Assembly: GCA_025360745.1 (NCBI GenBank)
Contig: JANYBP010000033.1
Span: 1-64,000, forward strand
From: a bacterium
GTDB lineage: Bacteria; Verrucomicrobiota; Kiritimatiellia; CAIKKV01; CAIYGI01
Direction of reading: 5' to 3'
Length of the DNA stretch: 64,000 nucleotides
In this document: positions 26,852-35,531 of the stretch, in pieces
Layout: each line of letters starts with the position of its first letter
Numbering within the stretch: position 1 is the first letter of the stretch
Notes under the pieces: model-generated
Database searches by the model: none
The model's input: the letters and a program-made list of their open reading frames with translations, nothing else
Told to the model about the DNA's origin: nothing
Program-made: the position numbers and the translations under genes

Positions 26852-27673
26852 ATGGATACGTATTGGGGATGCAAAAGCGCGGCTCACACGAATTCCGCCA
26901 ACTTCAGGGTCACTCCTGGCAAGGCCTTGGCGCTGTTTTTGAGCCTGGCCGTACTGGCTCCATCCGACACATGGGCCGGGCCACCGTTCGTCACGGACGA
27001 TCCCGAAACGGTCGAGTTCCAGCATGGGGAATTCTATACCGCCTTCCAGTATGCGAACAACAAGGAGGAGCAGGAAGCGATCCTGCCGCAGTTCGAATTG
27101 AATTACGGCGTGATATCGGACGTGCAATTGCACCTGCTTGTTCCGTTTGCGCTGGTCCACCCGAACGGCGGGCCAACCGAGTACGGTCGGGGTGACACTG
27201 AACTAGGCATAAAATACCGTTTGATCCATGAGGATCAGGCGACTCCGCAAATCGGCATTTTCCCAATCGTGCATCTGCCCACGGGCGATAGCGACCGCGA
27301 TCTCGGGTCCGGTCATGTGCCGGTGTTCATCCCGCTCTGGGTTCAAAAAAGTTATGGCCCATGGACTACCTACGGCGGCGGCGGTTACTGGTTCAATCCG
27401 GGCGATGGCAACCGGAATTTTTGGCAGTTTGGCTGGCTGGTGCAGCGGAAGATTTCCGAAGCCCTGACCCTGGGCGCGGAAATCTTTCACTTTGGCAAGG
27501 ATGAGGATGGTGGACGGGACCGGACCGGTTACAACCTCGGCGGCATCTTAAACCTGAGCGATGACCACCATATTCTCTTCTCTGTCGGCCGCGACTTCGC
27601 AGGCGATAATAGGTTCGCGGCCTATTTGGGCTACCAATGGACTTTTGGACCGCAGGAAGAGGCGCGAAAGTAG
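26852..27673 (+). CDS. Outer-membrane beta-barrel protein, MetA-pathway/transporter-like
   Basis: Signal peptide; GPPFVTDDPETVEFQHGEFYTAFQYANN, YGRGDTELGIKYRLIHED, FPIVHLPTGD, FGPQEE C-term. Confidence 0.7.
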   Translation: MDTYWGCKSAAHTNSANFRVTPGKALALFLSLAVLAPSDTWAGPPFVTDDPETVEFQHGEFYTAFQYANNKEEQEAILPQFELNYGVISDVQLHLLVPFALVHPNGGPTEYGRGDTELGIKYRLIHEDQATPQIGIFPIVHLPTGDSDRDLGSGHVPVFIPLWVQKSYGPWTTYGGGGYWFNPGDGNRNFWQFGWLVQRKISEALTLGAEIFHFGKDEDGGRDRTGYNLGGILNLSDDHHILFSVGRDFAGDNRFAAYLGYQWTFGPQEEARK

Positions 27674-27712
27674 TCACTGGTTATTGAATAATCGCAAATT
27701 AGAAAGGTTCCC

Positions 27713-28393
27713 ATGAACGAAGCGCAATTTACCCATGGAATACAAAAGGCCCTGGAAGTCTGGGGGTTGCAGAATATGTGCGACCTGGCCATTTTAGGCG
27801 GTTTCGCGGCTCTGGGGCTGGTCGCCGGCCGTGTCTACCTGGAAATGCTGAAGCGCAGGCTGACCCTGCGGGTGGCCAGCGAGATGTGGGCCAGCCTGAC
27901 GGATCTGGTCGTCGATACCCTGTTGATCGGCGTCGCGCTGGCGGGCATTCTGGTGACGAACATGGACATCATGGCCGACATCAAGATCGGCCTGCCCTTC
28001 GTTCCTTTCGGCTTCCTGATGCTGGCCATCGCGCTGGTGGTGCGGCTGTTTCATAACGGCTGCGCCGTCGGTTCGAAAGCCTGGTGCGTGGCGCTGGCGC
28101 TGCTGGTAATCGGCTGCCTTTCGAACTGGTTTGGCTTCACCTTCGTGATGGAAGGCGCCGGCGACGAGTATCTGGAACTCCATCCGGCGGCGGCGGCCTT
28201 CTGGAACGGATTGGAACACATGCGTTCCAATCAGAACCCCGACCTGGCGATGGCGACCTTTGTCTGGGCCTGCCCCGGCTTCCTGCTGGTCTTCGTCTGG
28301 GCCGTCGTGGCGGGCGCGCTGCGCGCCGTGCGCTGGGCGAAAAATCAACCCGCCGAAACGGCGGCCGCCAACGGAAACCAGCATGGCGCATAA
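27713..28393 (+). CDS. Polytopic membrane hypothetical protein
   Basis: Several hydrophobic segments; 226 aa; overlaps the downstream ferredoxin gene. Confidence 0.65.
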   Translation: MNEAQFTHGIQKALEVWGLQNMCDLAILGGFAALGLVAGRVYLEMLKRRLTLRVASEMWASLTDLVVDTLLIGVALAGILVTNMDIMADIKIGLPFVPFGFLMLAIALVVRLFHNGCAVGSKAWCVALALLVIGCLSNWFGFTFVMEGAGDEYLELHPAAAAFWNGLEHMRSNQNPDLAMATFVWACPGFLLVFVWAVVAGALRAVRWAKNQPAETAAANGNQHGA

Positions 28394-28622
28394 CGCGGCA
28401 ATCCCGGCCGTCGCCTTTCGTCTCGATGCCGGCCAATGCGTGGGCTGCGCCGTCTGCGCGGACGCCTGTCCCGAGCGCGCCCTGGTCATGGGATCGTCGG
28501 AACTACGTCCCGTTTGGATCGCGGCGCGCTGCACCAACTGCGGCATCTGCGAAGCGGAATGCCCGACCGCCGCGATTCGCCTGGCGTTCAGCGGTTTACG
28601 CCGCGCCACGGCCCGGTCGTAA
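28383..28622 (+). CDS. 2x[4Fe-4S] ferredoxin-type protein
   Basis: CVGCAVCADACPERAL and CTNCGICEAECPTAAI. Confidence 0.9.
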   Translation: MAHNAAIPAVAFRLDAGQCVGCAVCADACPERALVMGSSELRPVWIAARCTNCGICEAECPTAAIRLAFSGLRRATARS

Positions 28623-28627
28623 CGCTA

Positions 28628-29554
28628 CTATGCTTGGCTTGGCGGCGGCGAGTGACTTCCCAACAGTTCGGTGTCTCCGCATCCGAGGATCTCGGGTTCC
28701 AGGGTGCTGTGTGAAATCTTCCAGCGCGAATGCAAGCGGCCGCGAACTTTGCGCATGACGGGTTCCAGTTTCGACAACGGCCCGTCTTCCACGCGCAGAT
28801 GCGCCGTCAAGATGCGGTGCTCCGGCCGCAGTTCCCAGACATGCACATGATGCAGATCGCAGCCGGGCGCGGTCTGCTGCACATCCCGGCGAAGTTCTTC
28901 AAGGTCGAGTCCCTCCGGCGTTCCTTCCAGCAGGACGTGCATCGCAACGCGCACCAGCCGCCAGCCGCTGACAAGCACCAGCACAATCACGAGGATCGAA
29001 ACGATCGGATCGAGATAAGGCCCGTATTTCCAAGCCGACAGGAGCGCCGCGATCACCACGGCCACCGACGAGAGGGTGTCCTGCATCAGATGCAGGAAGG
29101 CCGCCCGCATATTCAAATCGCCGTGGCTATGTCCTTTCAACAGCAGCACCGAAAAAAGATTGGCGAACAGCCCGACCATCGCCACCGCCAGCATGACTCC
29201 GCTCAGAATCGGCGACGGATGCATCAACCTGTATATCGCCGACCGGATGATCAGCGTGCCCACGACCAGGATGGTGGCGCTGTTGAAAAGGGCGGCCATG
29301 ACCTCGACGCGACCCAGGCCATAGGTGTGCCGGTGCGAGGGCGGGCGTCTTCCCAGCCGCCGCGCCGCATAGGCGATGATCAGGGCGATGACATCGCTGA
29401 GGTTGTGAACGGCGTCCGAAAGCAATGCCAGACTGCCCGAAATCAGCCCTCCGGCAAATTCGGCGATCACGATCAGGACGTTAAGCGCGATTGCGCCGAT
29501 CAGCCGGACTTCCAGCCCCCTGGATTCGCCGGCATGTGAATGATGATCATGCAT
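28628..29554 (-). CDS. Cation diffusion facilitator family transporter
   Basis: VLIVIAEFAGGLISGSLALLSDAVHNLSDVIALIIAY, SHRHTYGLGRVEVMAALFNS, LHLMQDTLSSVAVV. Confidence 0.95.
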   Translation of the reverse strand: MHDHHSHAGESRGLEVRLIGAIALNVLIVIAEFAGGLISGSLALLSDAVHNLSDVIALIIAYAARRLGRRPPSHRHTYGLGRVEVMAALFNSATILVVGTLIIRSAIYRLMHPSPILSGVMLAVAMVGLFANLFSVLLLKGHSHGDLNMRAAFLHLMQDTLSSVAVVIAALLSAWKYGPYLDPIVSILVIVLVLVSGWRLVRVAMHVLLEGTPEGLDLEELRRDVQQTAPGCDLHHVHVWELRPEHRILTAHLRVEDGPLSKLEPVMRKVRGRLHSRWKISHSTLEPEILGCGDTELLGSHSPPPSQA

Positions 29555-29687
29555 AAGTTCTTGCCCGCCTTATCAGCCTTTGCCCGCCACGCCGATGCCA
29601 CCGTTTGCGAGCAATTTCCGGTTTCGTTTGACGTCCGCCTGCGCCACTTCAAGCTAATTCGGCCTGGGGAAAGGGCGGGTGCGGGAA

Positions 29688-29903
29688 TCAGTCTGCGTCG
29701 GCGCCCCAGCGGTTGAAATAGGCGCGCTGCTCGAAGGGCTGGCGGTCGCGCTGCACACCCGGTTCGACCGGCACGCCGAGCGGCATCAGAATGCGCACCG
29801 TACGCCCCGGCGGCACTCCGAGCAGCGCGCCGATCTTCTCCGCGCGCCCTTCCATGCGCAGTGCGCCGTCGAGCCACACGGAAGCGTAACCGATTAAACC
29901 AAG
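29688..29903 (-). pseudogene. C-terminal remnant of a nitroreductase-family protein
   Basis: Frame overlapping rplT stop reads LGLIGYASVWLDGALRMEGRAEKIGALLGVPPGRTVRILMPLGVPVEPGVQRDRQPFEQRAYFNRWG. Confidence 0.65.
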
Positions 29904-30250
29904 GCGGCCTTGGCCTTGCCGACAATCGTCTTGAAGCCCTCGGGATCGGCGATGGCGATTTCGGAAAGCATCTTGCGGTTCAGCTTGATGCCCGCCTTGG
30001 TCAATCCATCGATCATGCGGCTGTAGGTCAAGCCCTCGGCGCGGCAGGCGGCCGACACGCGCACCGTCCAGAGTTGCCGGTAGGAGCGCTTCTTAAGTTT
30101 GCGATGCTGCGTCGCCATCACCATGGCGCGATCGACGGCTTCGGTCGCCTGGCGGAACAAACGATGCCGGGCGCCGCGGAATCCCTTGGCGAGTGTCAAC
30201 CGGCGGGCGCGGCGCTTCCGCGAGGCCGGCGCATTAGTGGCTCTTGGCAT
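29894..30250 (-). CDS. rplT: 50S ribosomal protein L20
   Basis: TLAKGFRGARHRLFRQATEAVDRAMVMATQHRKLKKRSYRQLWTVRVSAACR. Confidence 0.98.
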   Translation of the reverse strand: MPRATNAPASRKRRARRLTLAKGFRGARHRLFRQATEAVDRAMVMATQHRKLKKRSYRQLWTVRVSAACRAEGLTYSRMIDGLTKAGIKLNRKMLSEIAIADPEGFKTIVGKAKAALV

Positions 30251-30280
30251 TTAAATCTCGTCCTCTCTCTAAACGTTACG

Positions 30281-30475
30281 TCAGACGGTCAACAGGCTGC
30301 GCATGCGTTTCGACTCGACGCCGTCCAAAACGCCCCCGGCCCGCAGATGGCGCTTGCGCTTGCGGCTCTTGCCGCTCAGCAAGTGGCCGCGTCCGCCCTT
30401 CATGTAAACCAGTTTGCCCGTGGAGGTCAGCTTGATACGTTTCGCCGCGGCCTTTTTAGTTTTCTTCTTCGGCAT
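30281..30475 (-). CDS. rpmI: 50S ribosomal protein L35
   Basis: MPKKKTKKAAAKRIKLTSTGKLVYMKGGRGHLLSGKSRKRKRHLR. Confidence 0.97.
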   Translation of the reverse strand: MPKKKTKKAAAKRIKLTSTGKLVYMKGGRGHLLSGKSRKRKRHLRAGGVLDGVESKRMRSLLTV

Positions 30476-30583
30476 AACAATTCCCTTCAATCGGGGCTGT
30501 GTCCTTTCAGGCGACCACAGCCGCATGCGTCCCGCAAAGAATTCAAATTAGCGTAAACCGGCCGGCTTGTCCAGCGCTTGGTT

Positions 30584-31369
30584 TTACGCCTCGGGCGCGC
30601 CGCCCGGCGCTGCCGGAGCGGAGTCTGGAACCGGCGCGACGGCCGGCGCCGGATTCGCATCTGACGGAACGGGCTTGACCGGCGCAACGTTCGGAACCGC
30701 GGTCACGACCTGATTCGGCGCCGGTTTGGGCGCGGGCGTCACAACGCGAGCCCCCGCCTTGTTCGGAATCGCCAGCGGATTCATGGGCGCGGCGCCCGGC
30801 TCTGACGCGCGAGCCTGCGCCGGAGCGGAGGCCTGACTGCCGCCATGTTTCGCGGATTTCGACCCGATGATGGCGATCAGGCTGTTGCCCATCATCTTGG
30901 GCGCCATGTCCACGACGCAGACATCGCGGCAGGCGGTCAGGACCTGATTGATCAGGTCGAAACCGAGTTCGCGATGCGCGTTTTCACGGCCGCGGAAGTA
31001 GAGCGATATCTTGACCTTGTCGCCGTCCTGCAGAAACGCGCGGATCTGCTTCATCTTGGTTTCGAGGTCGTGAGCGCCCGTATTGGCGTGAAGCTTGACC
31101 TCCTTGAGTTCCGCCGCGTGCTGTTTCTTGCGCGCTTCGCGCTCCTGACGGCTGGTTTCGTACTTGAACTTGCCGTAGTCCATGATCCGGCAGACCGGCG
31201 GGTCCGCGTTGGCGGCGATTTCGACCAGATCGAGGCCGGTTTTGCGCGCCATGGCCAGCGCTTCGTTGGTTCCCACGATGCCGCTCATGTTGCCCTGGGC
31301 ATCGATCAGACGGACCTGGGGGACGCGAATGCGGTGATTCACGCGAACGAATGACGTAGTCGTACGAAT
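30584..31369 (-). CDS. infC: Translation initiation factor IF-3 with P/A/V-rich C-terminal extension; likely AUU start
   Basis: VNHRIRVPQVRLIDAQGNMSGIVGTNEALAMARKTGLDLVEIAANADPPVCRIMDYGKFKYE; ATT codon preceded by aggag with 7-nt spacing. Confidence 0.95.
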   Translation of the reverse strand: MRTTTSFVRVNHRIRVPQVRLIDAQGNMSGIVGTNEALAMARKTGLDLVEIAANADPPVCRIMDYGKFKYETSRQEREARKKQHAAELKEVKLHANTGAHDLETKMKQIRAFLQDGDKVKISLYFRGRENAHRELGFDLINQVLTACRDVCVVDMAPKMMGNSLIAIIGSKSAKHGGSQASAPAQARASEPGAAPMNPLAIPNKAGARVVTPAPKPAPNQVVTAVPNVAPVKPVPSDANPAPAVAPVPDSAPAAPGGAPEA

Positions 31370-31380
31370 AGCTGGTCTCC

Positions 31381-33147
31381 TCAATTTTGGATCGCGGCCG
31401 GATCCATGCCGGTTATGCCTGTTGCACGGGTCGCGACTTCCGCCCGAAGCCGTTCGACCAAATTTTCGGCTGTGAGCGCCCCGAGGTCGCCCGCGGCGCG
31501 GCTGCGCACCGCGATCACCCCGGCCGCCACGTCGCGCGGTCCGAGCACCGCCATGTACGGCACCTTGTCGACGCGGGCATCGCGAATTTTCGCGCCGACC
31601 TTTTCCGAGCGGCGGTCCACCGTGACGCGGAAATCCAGGTCGCGCAGTTTTTGCGCCAGCGCCTCAGACTCGGGCAACTGCCGTTCGGTCAGCGGCATGA
31701 TCCGCACCTGCTCCGGCGCAAGCCAGAGCGGGAAGGCCCCCGCGTAATGTTCGATCAGCAGGCCGAAGAAGCGTTCGATGCTGCCCAGCAGGGCGCGGTG
31801 CACCATGTAGGGCTGGTGTTCCTTGCCGTCCGAGCCGGTGTAAACCATGCCGAACCGTTCGGGCAGGTTGAAATCGAACTGCACCGTGCTCATCTGCCAC
31901 TCGCGGCCGATGGCATCCTTCAGTTTGAGGTCGATCTTGGGACCGTAGAAAGCTCCGCCGCCCTGATCCACCTCGTAGGCGATGCCTTCGGCCTTGAGCG
32001 CCTCTTCCAGCGAGGCCGTGGCCTGCGCCCAGCGTTCCGGCGCTCCCACCGCCTTGGCGGGCCGGGTCGCGAGATAGGCCGTGACCAGAGTGAAACCGAA
32101 GGCGCGCCACATGGCCAGCGCAAAACGCACCACCTCGCGCACCTCGCCCTCGATCTGCTCGGGGGTGCAGAAAATGTGGGCATCGTCCTGGGTAAAGCCG
32201 CGCACGCGCAGCAACCCGTGCAGCACACCGGTTTTTTCGTAGCGGTAGACGGAGCCCAGTTCCGCCCAGCGCAGCGGCAGATCGCGGTAGGAGCGTTTGC
32301 GGCTCTTGTAGATCTGGATGTGGAAGGGACAGTTCATCGGCTTGACGAAGTACTGTTCCTCGTCAATCGACATCGGGGCGTACATGTTCTCCCGGTAAAA
32401 ATCCAGATGCCCGGAGGTCTCCCACAGTCCGGCGCGCCCGATATGCGGCGAGTAGAGCAGTTCGTAGCCGCCGCGGAAATGCTCCCGGCGCCAGAATTCC
32501 TCGATGATCGAACGCACCCGCGCGCCCTTGGGGTGCCAATGCACCAGACCCAGCCCCACGTCCTCCTGCAGACTGAACAAGTCCAGTTCGCGTCCCAGCT
32601 TGCGATGGTCGCGCTTGAGCGCCTCCTCGGCCTGGGCCACCTGCCGGTCCAGCGTCGCGCGGTCTTCGGCAACGATGCCGTAGATGCGCTGCAGCATGGG
32701 ATTGTGTTCGTCGCCGCGGTAGTACGAGCCCGCCACCGACATCAGTTTGAAGGCCTTGATCTCGCCGCTGCGCGCCACATGCGGCCCGCGGCAGAGGTCG
32801 CTGAATTCGCCGCAGCGGTAGAAGGCGATCTTTTCGCCCGCGGGAATGCCGGCCAGGCGTTCAAGCTTGAAACGCTGCCCGGCGGCTTTCAAGAGCGCCT
32901 CCGCCTCGGAGCGGCTCAACTCCAGACGCTCGAAGGGCAGATCTTCCGCCGCCAGACGGGTCATTTCCGCCTCGATGGCCGGGAAATCCTCGGGCGCCAG
33001 ACGGTGCGGCAGGTCGAAATCGTAGTAGAAACCGCCATCGGTTGCCGGTCCGATGTCCAGTTGCACGTCCTTGTACAGCCGACAAACGGCGGCCGCCATT
33101 ACGTGCGCCGTACTGTGGCGCAAAATGTCCAAATCCAATTCGTTCAT
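31381..33147 (-). CDS. thrS: Threonyl-tRNA synthetase lacking N-terminal TGS domain
   Basis: HSTAHVMAAAVCRLY editing domain at N-term; HIGRAGLWETSGHLDFYRENMYAPM; KPMNCPFHIQIY; RVRGFTQDDAHIFC. Confidence 0.96.
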   Translation of the reverse strand: MNELDLDILRHSTAHVMAAAVCRLYKDVQLDIGPATDGGFYYDFDLPHRLAPEDFPAIEAEMTRLAAEDLPFERLELSRSEAEALLKAAGQRFKLERLAGIPAGEKIAFYRCGEFSDLCRGPHVARSGEIKAFKLMSVAGSYYRGDEHNPMLQRIYGIVAEDRATLDRQVAQAEEALKRDHRKLGRELDLFSLQEDVGLGLVHWHPKGARVRSIIEEFWRREHFRGGYELLYSPHIGRAGLWETSGHLDFYRENMYAPMSIDEEQYFVKPMNCPFHIQIYKSRKRSYRDLPLRWAELGSVYRYEKTGVLHGLLRVRGFTQDDAHIFCTPEQIEGEVREVVRFALAMWRAFGFTLVTAYLATRPAKAVGAPERWAQATASLEEALKAEGIAYEVDQGGGAFYGPKIDLKLKDAIGREWQMSTVQFDFNLPERFGMVYTGSDGKEHQPYMVHRALLGSIERFFGLLIEHYAGAFPLWLAPEQVRIMPLTERQLPESEALAQKLRDLDFRVTVDRRSEKVGAKIRDARVDKVPYMAVLGPRDVAAGVIAVRSRAAGDLGALTAENLVERLRAEVATRATGITGMDPAAIQN

Positions 33148-33271
33148 CCTCCCCGGCGTATGCGACGCAAGCAATTACCGGGACATATTGCCATTCGCCC
33201 GCGCCGGATGTCAAGCGGCCCCGCAAACCCAATCCACACCAAGAGACTTCCTCTATTCGCGGGCCGCCTTT

Positions 33272-33817
33272 TCATCCGCTGCCCACGCGGCTCGCGAGGA
33301 CGCTCGCCGTCCCGGTATTAATGTTCAGCAACGCCGCCTGCATGCCGGGCGCGGCGACCCCGGCACAGCAAGGGCCGAAGACCCGCAGCTTGATGTGCGC
33401 GCGCCCGTTCCGCAACTGGAGCTTGCGCGAACCGCCCACCGTGCCCAGGTTATCGCACAGCCGCCCCTCGCCCGCCACGGAAAATGCGACCCAATTCCGG
33501 GCATCCAGGCATGGCACGCCGTTGGCATCCACCAGCAGCGCCTGTAAGGTCACCGTTTCGGTGTTCTCCCGATTCTGCTCCAGCAGCAAGGCGGCGGGCT
33601 CGCCCCAGGCGCGCGTTTGATAGCAAAAACAAATTTCGTCCGCCACCGTCAGCGCGCCTTGCCTGGCAACCACCTTGAGCTGGTTTGCGCCTTCGCGGAA
33701 TTGCACCTGCCACCTCAGCCCGGCGGCGGGAAAGTCCCGGCTGTCGCGCCGGCGCACTCCCTGGCTCACGCCATTGCAAAACAGTTCGGCCTCGGCGCAG
33801 TTGGAGTAAACCTTCAC
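33272..33817 (-). pseudogene. C-terminal remnant of a glycoside hydrolase family 2 protein
   Basis: RLVKVYSNCAEAELFCNGVSQGVRRRDSRDFPAAGLRWQVQFREGANQLKVVAR resembles the GH2 C-terminal DUF4982-type region; no catalytic domains upstream. Confidence 0.6.
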
Positions 33818-33875
33818 CAGCCGGAAATCAGCCGTACCCGGTCGGCAGCCGCTTCGATTTTCGCCTCGTTCATCG

Positions 33876-34184
33876 TCACCTTTTGGACACGTTTACCTCA
33901 ATACACCGTCGCACGATCGAGATTGCCTTGTTCATGCGCCGGTGACGCAGCACACCCACGATGCCGGCGGCCACGCCGGCTGGCAGGCACGCGATGCCGA
34001 CGGCCCAAAACCAGCCTTCCTGGGAGAAGTGAACGATGGATACGCCCGCGATCACGAGCGCCACGGCCGAGCGCAGATAAGCCAGCAGGGTCCGCTCGTT
34101 CGCCAACAGCGTGCGGTCGATCGCCAGTTCATCGCGCAGGATCAACTCATTGTTCTCGAATCTGGAATAGGGAGTATTCTTCAT
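33876..34184 (-). CDS. DUF202 (YidH-like) membrane protein
   Basis: ELILRDELAIDRTLLANERTLLAYLRSAVALVIAGVSIVHF. Confidence 0.88.
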   Translation of the reverse strand: MKNTPYSRFENNELILRDELAIDRTLLANERTLLAYLRSAVALVIAGVSIVHFSQEGWFWAVGIACLPAGVAAGIVGVLRHRRMNKAISIVRRCIEVNVSKR

Positions 34185-34421
34185 GTCCTCGTTCCTTAGA
34201 ATAAGCTGTGAGCCACTTGTCGTCTTGAAGAAGCCCTGCATCTTGTTTGAGAGGTCCGTTTTTTCATCCTTCATCGAACGAATAGCGGTTTAGTTCTCGT
34301 GCGGCGATTGTACAAGACAGGAACGTTAGAACAAGTTTGGTTTTCGTCGCCCATTCCGGCGGTCTTGTCTTTGCGTGATGTTCACCGTAGTATGCCCGCA
34401 TCTTTGCGGGAACAATAATTC

Positions 34422-35489
34422 ATGAACCTTTTGAACAGCATCACGCAACTGTCGCACGAATTCGGCACGGCGGACTATGTGCAGGGCGGGGGCGGGAACG
34501 CTTCGGCCAAGGATGCGCAGACGCTCTGGATCAAGCCCTCCGGCACCACGCTGGCCGATTTGACGCCCGACCGTTTTGTGCCGATGGACCGGCGCCTGCT
34601 GGAGGCGCTTTACACGGCCCGCGTGCCGCCCGACCCGGCGCAGCGCGAGGCGCTGGTCAAGAACATGCTGGCCGCGGCGGTCTTCCGCGGCGCGACCGGG
34701 CGGCCGTCGGTGGAGACTCCGTTGCACGATTCCTTCCAGACCGCCTTCGTGGTCCACACCCACCCGGCGCGGGTCAACGGGATGACCTGCGCCCGCGACG
34801 GCGCGGCGGTTTGCGGCAAACTTTTCCCGGATGCGCTGTGGATTCCCTATACCGATCCCGGCTACACCCTGTGCGTGCGGGTGCGCGCCGAGATCCGGGC
34901 CTGGCGCGGCCGGACGGGGACGGATCCCGCGCTGGTGTTTTTGCAGAACCACGGCGTCTTCGCCGCCGCCGCAACGGCGCGCGAAATGCGCCGCCTTTAT
35001 AAGTCCACCATGGCCACGCTGGATCGCGCCTACGCTGAAGCCGGTGTTCCTGATGCGCTCTCCATCTCCCCCGCCCCACGGCCCGAGCGCATGGCGCAGG
35101 TGCTGCATACGCTGCGCGAAGTGGTTGGCGTGGACCAGCCGATCCATCTCGTCGGCGCGGGCTTTTTCTCCGTGCCGACCGGACCGTTCACGCCGGATCA
35201 CATCGTTTACATGAAGTCGTTGCCGCTGCTGGGCGAGGCCACGCCCGCCGCCCTGCGCGCCTTCATCGAACGGCATGGCTACTGGCCGCGTGTGATCGCC
35301 GCGCCGGACGCCGTTTTCGCCGCCGGGACCACGCCCAGGAACGCCGCCCTGGCGCTCGAGATGGCCAAAGACGGCGCCCGGATCGCGCAGTTTACTGAGG
35401 CCTTCGGCGGAGCCGTGTATCTGAGCGAACCGGCGCGCGATTTTATCGATCACTGGGAAGTCGAACAGTACCGCCGCGGCGTGATCTGA
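34422..35489 (+). CDS. Class II aldolase/adducin family protein
   Basis: DYVQGGGGNASAKDAQTLWIKPSGTTLADLT, VVHTHPARVNGMTC, LQNHGVFAAA. Confidence 0.88.
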   Translation: MNLLNSITQLSHEFGTADYVQGGGGNASAKDAQTLWIKPSGTTLADLTPDRFVPMDRRLLEALYTARVPPDPAQREALVKNMLAAAVFRGATGRPSVETPLHDSFQTAFVVHTHPARVNGMTCARDGAAVCGKLFPDALWIPYTDPGYTLCVRVRAEIRAWRGRTGTDPALVFLQNHGVFAAAATAREMRRLYKSTMATLDRAYAEAGVPDALSISPAPRPERMAQVLHTLREVVGVDQPIHLVGAGFFSVPTGPFTPDHIVYMKSLPLLGEATPAALRAFIERHGYWPRVIAAPDAVFAAGTTPRNAALALEMAKDGARIAQFTEAFGGAVYLSEPARDFIDHWEVEQYRRGVI

Positions 35490-35494
35490 CTTAA

Positions 35495-35523
35495 CCTAAC
35501 AGCCTTCAGCCTAAACACCTGGG
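35495..35523. repeat. Copy of recurrent motif CCTAACAGCCTTCAGCCTAAACACCTGGG upstream of rhaA start
   Basis: Nine nt before ATG 35532; same 18-mer core near 59758. Confidence 0.85.
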
Positions 35524-35531
35524 TATTCCCC

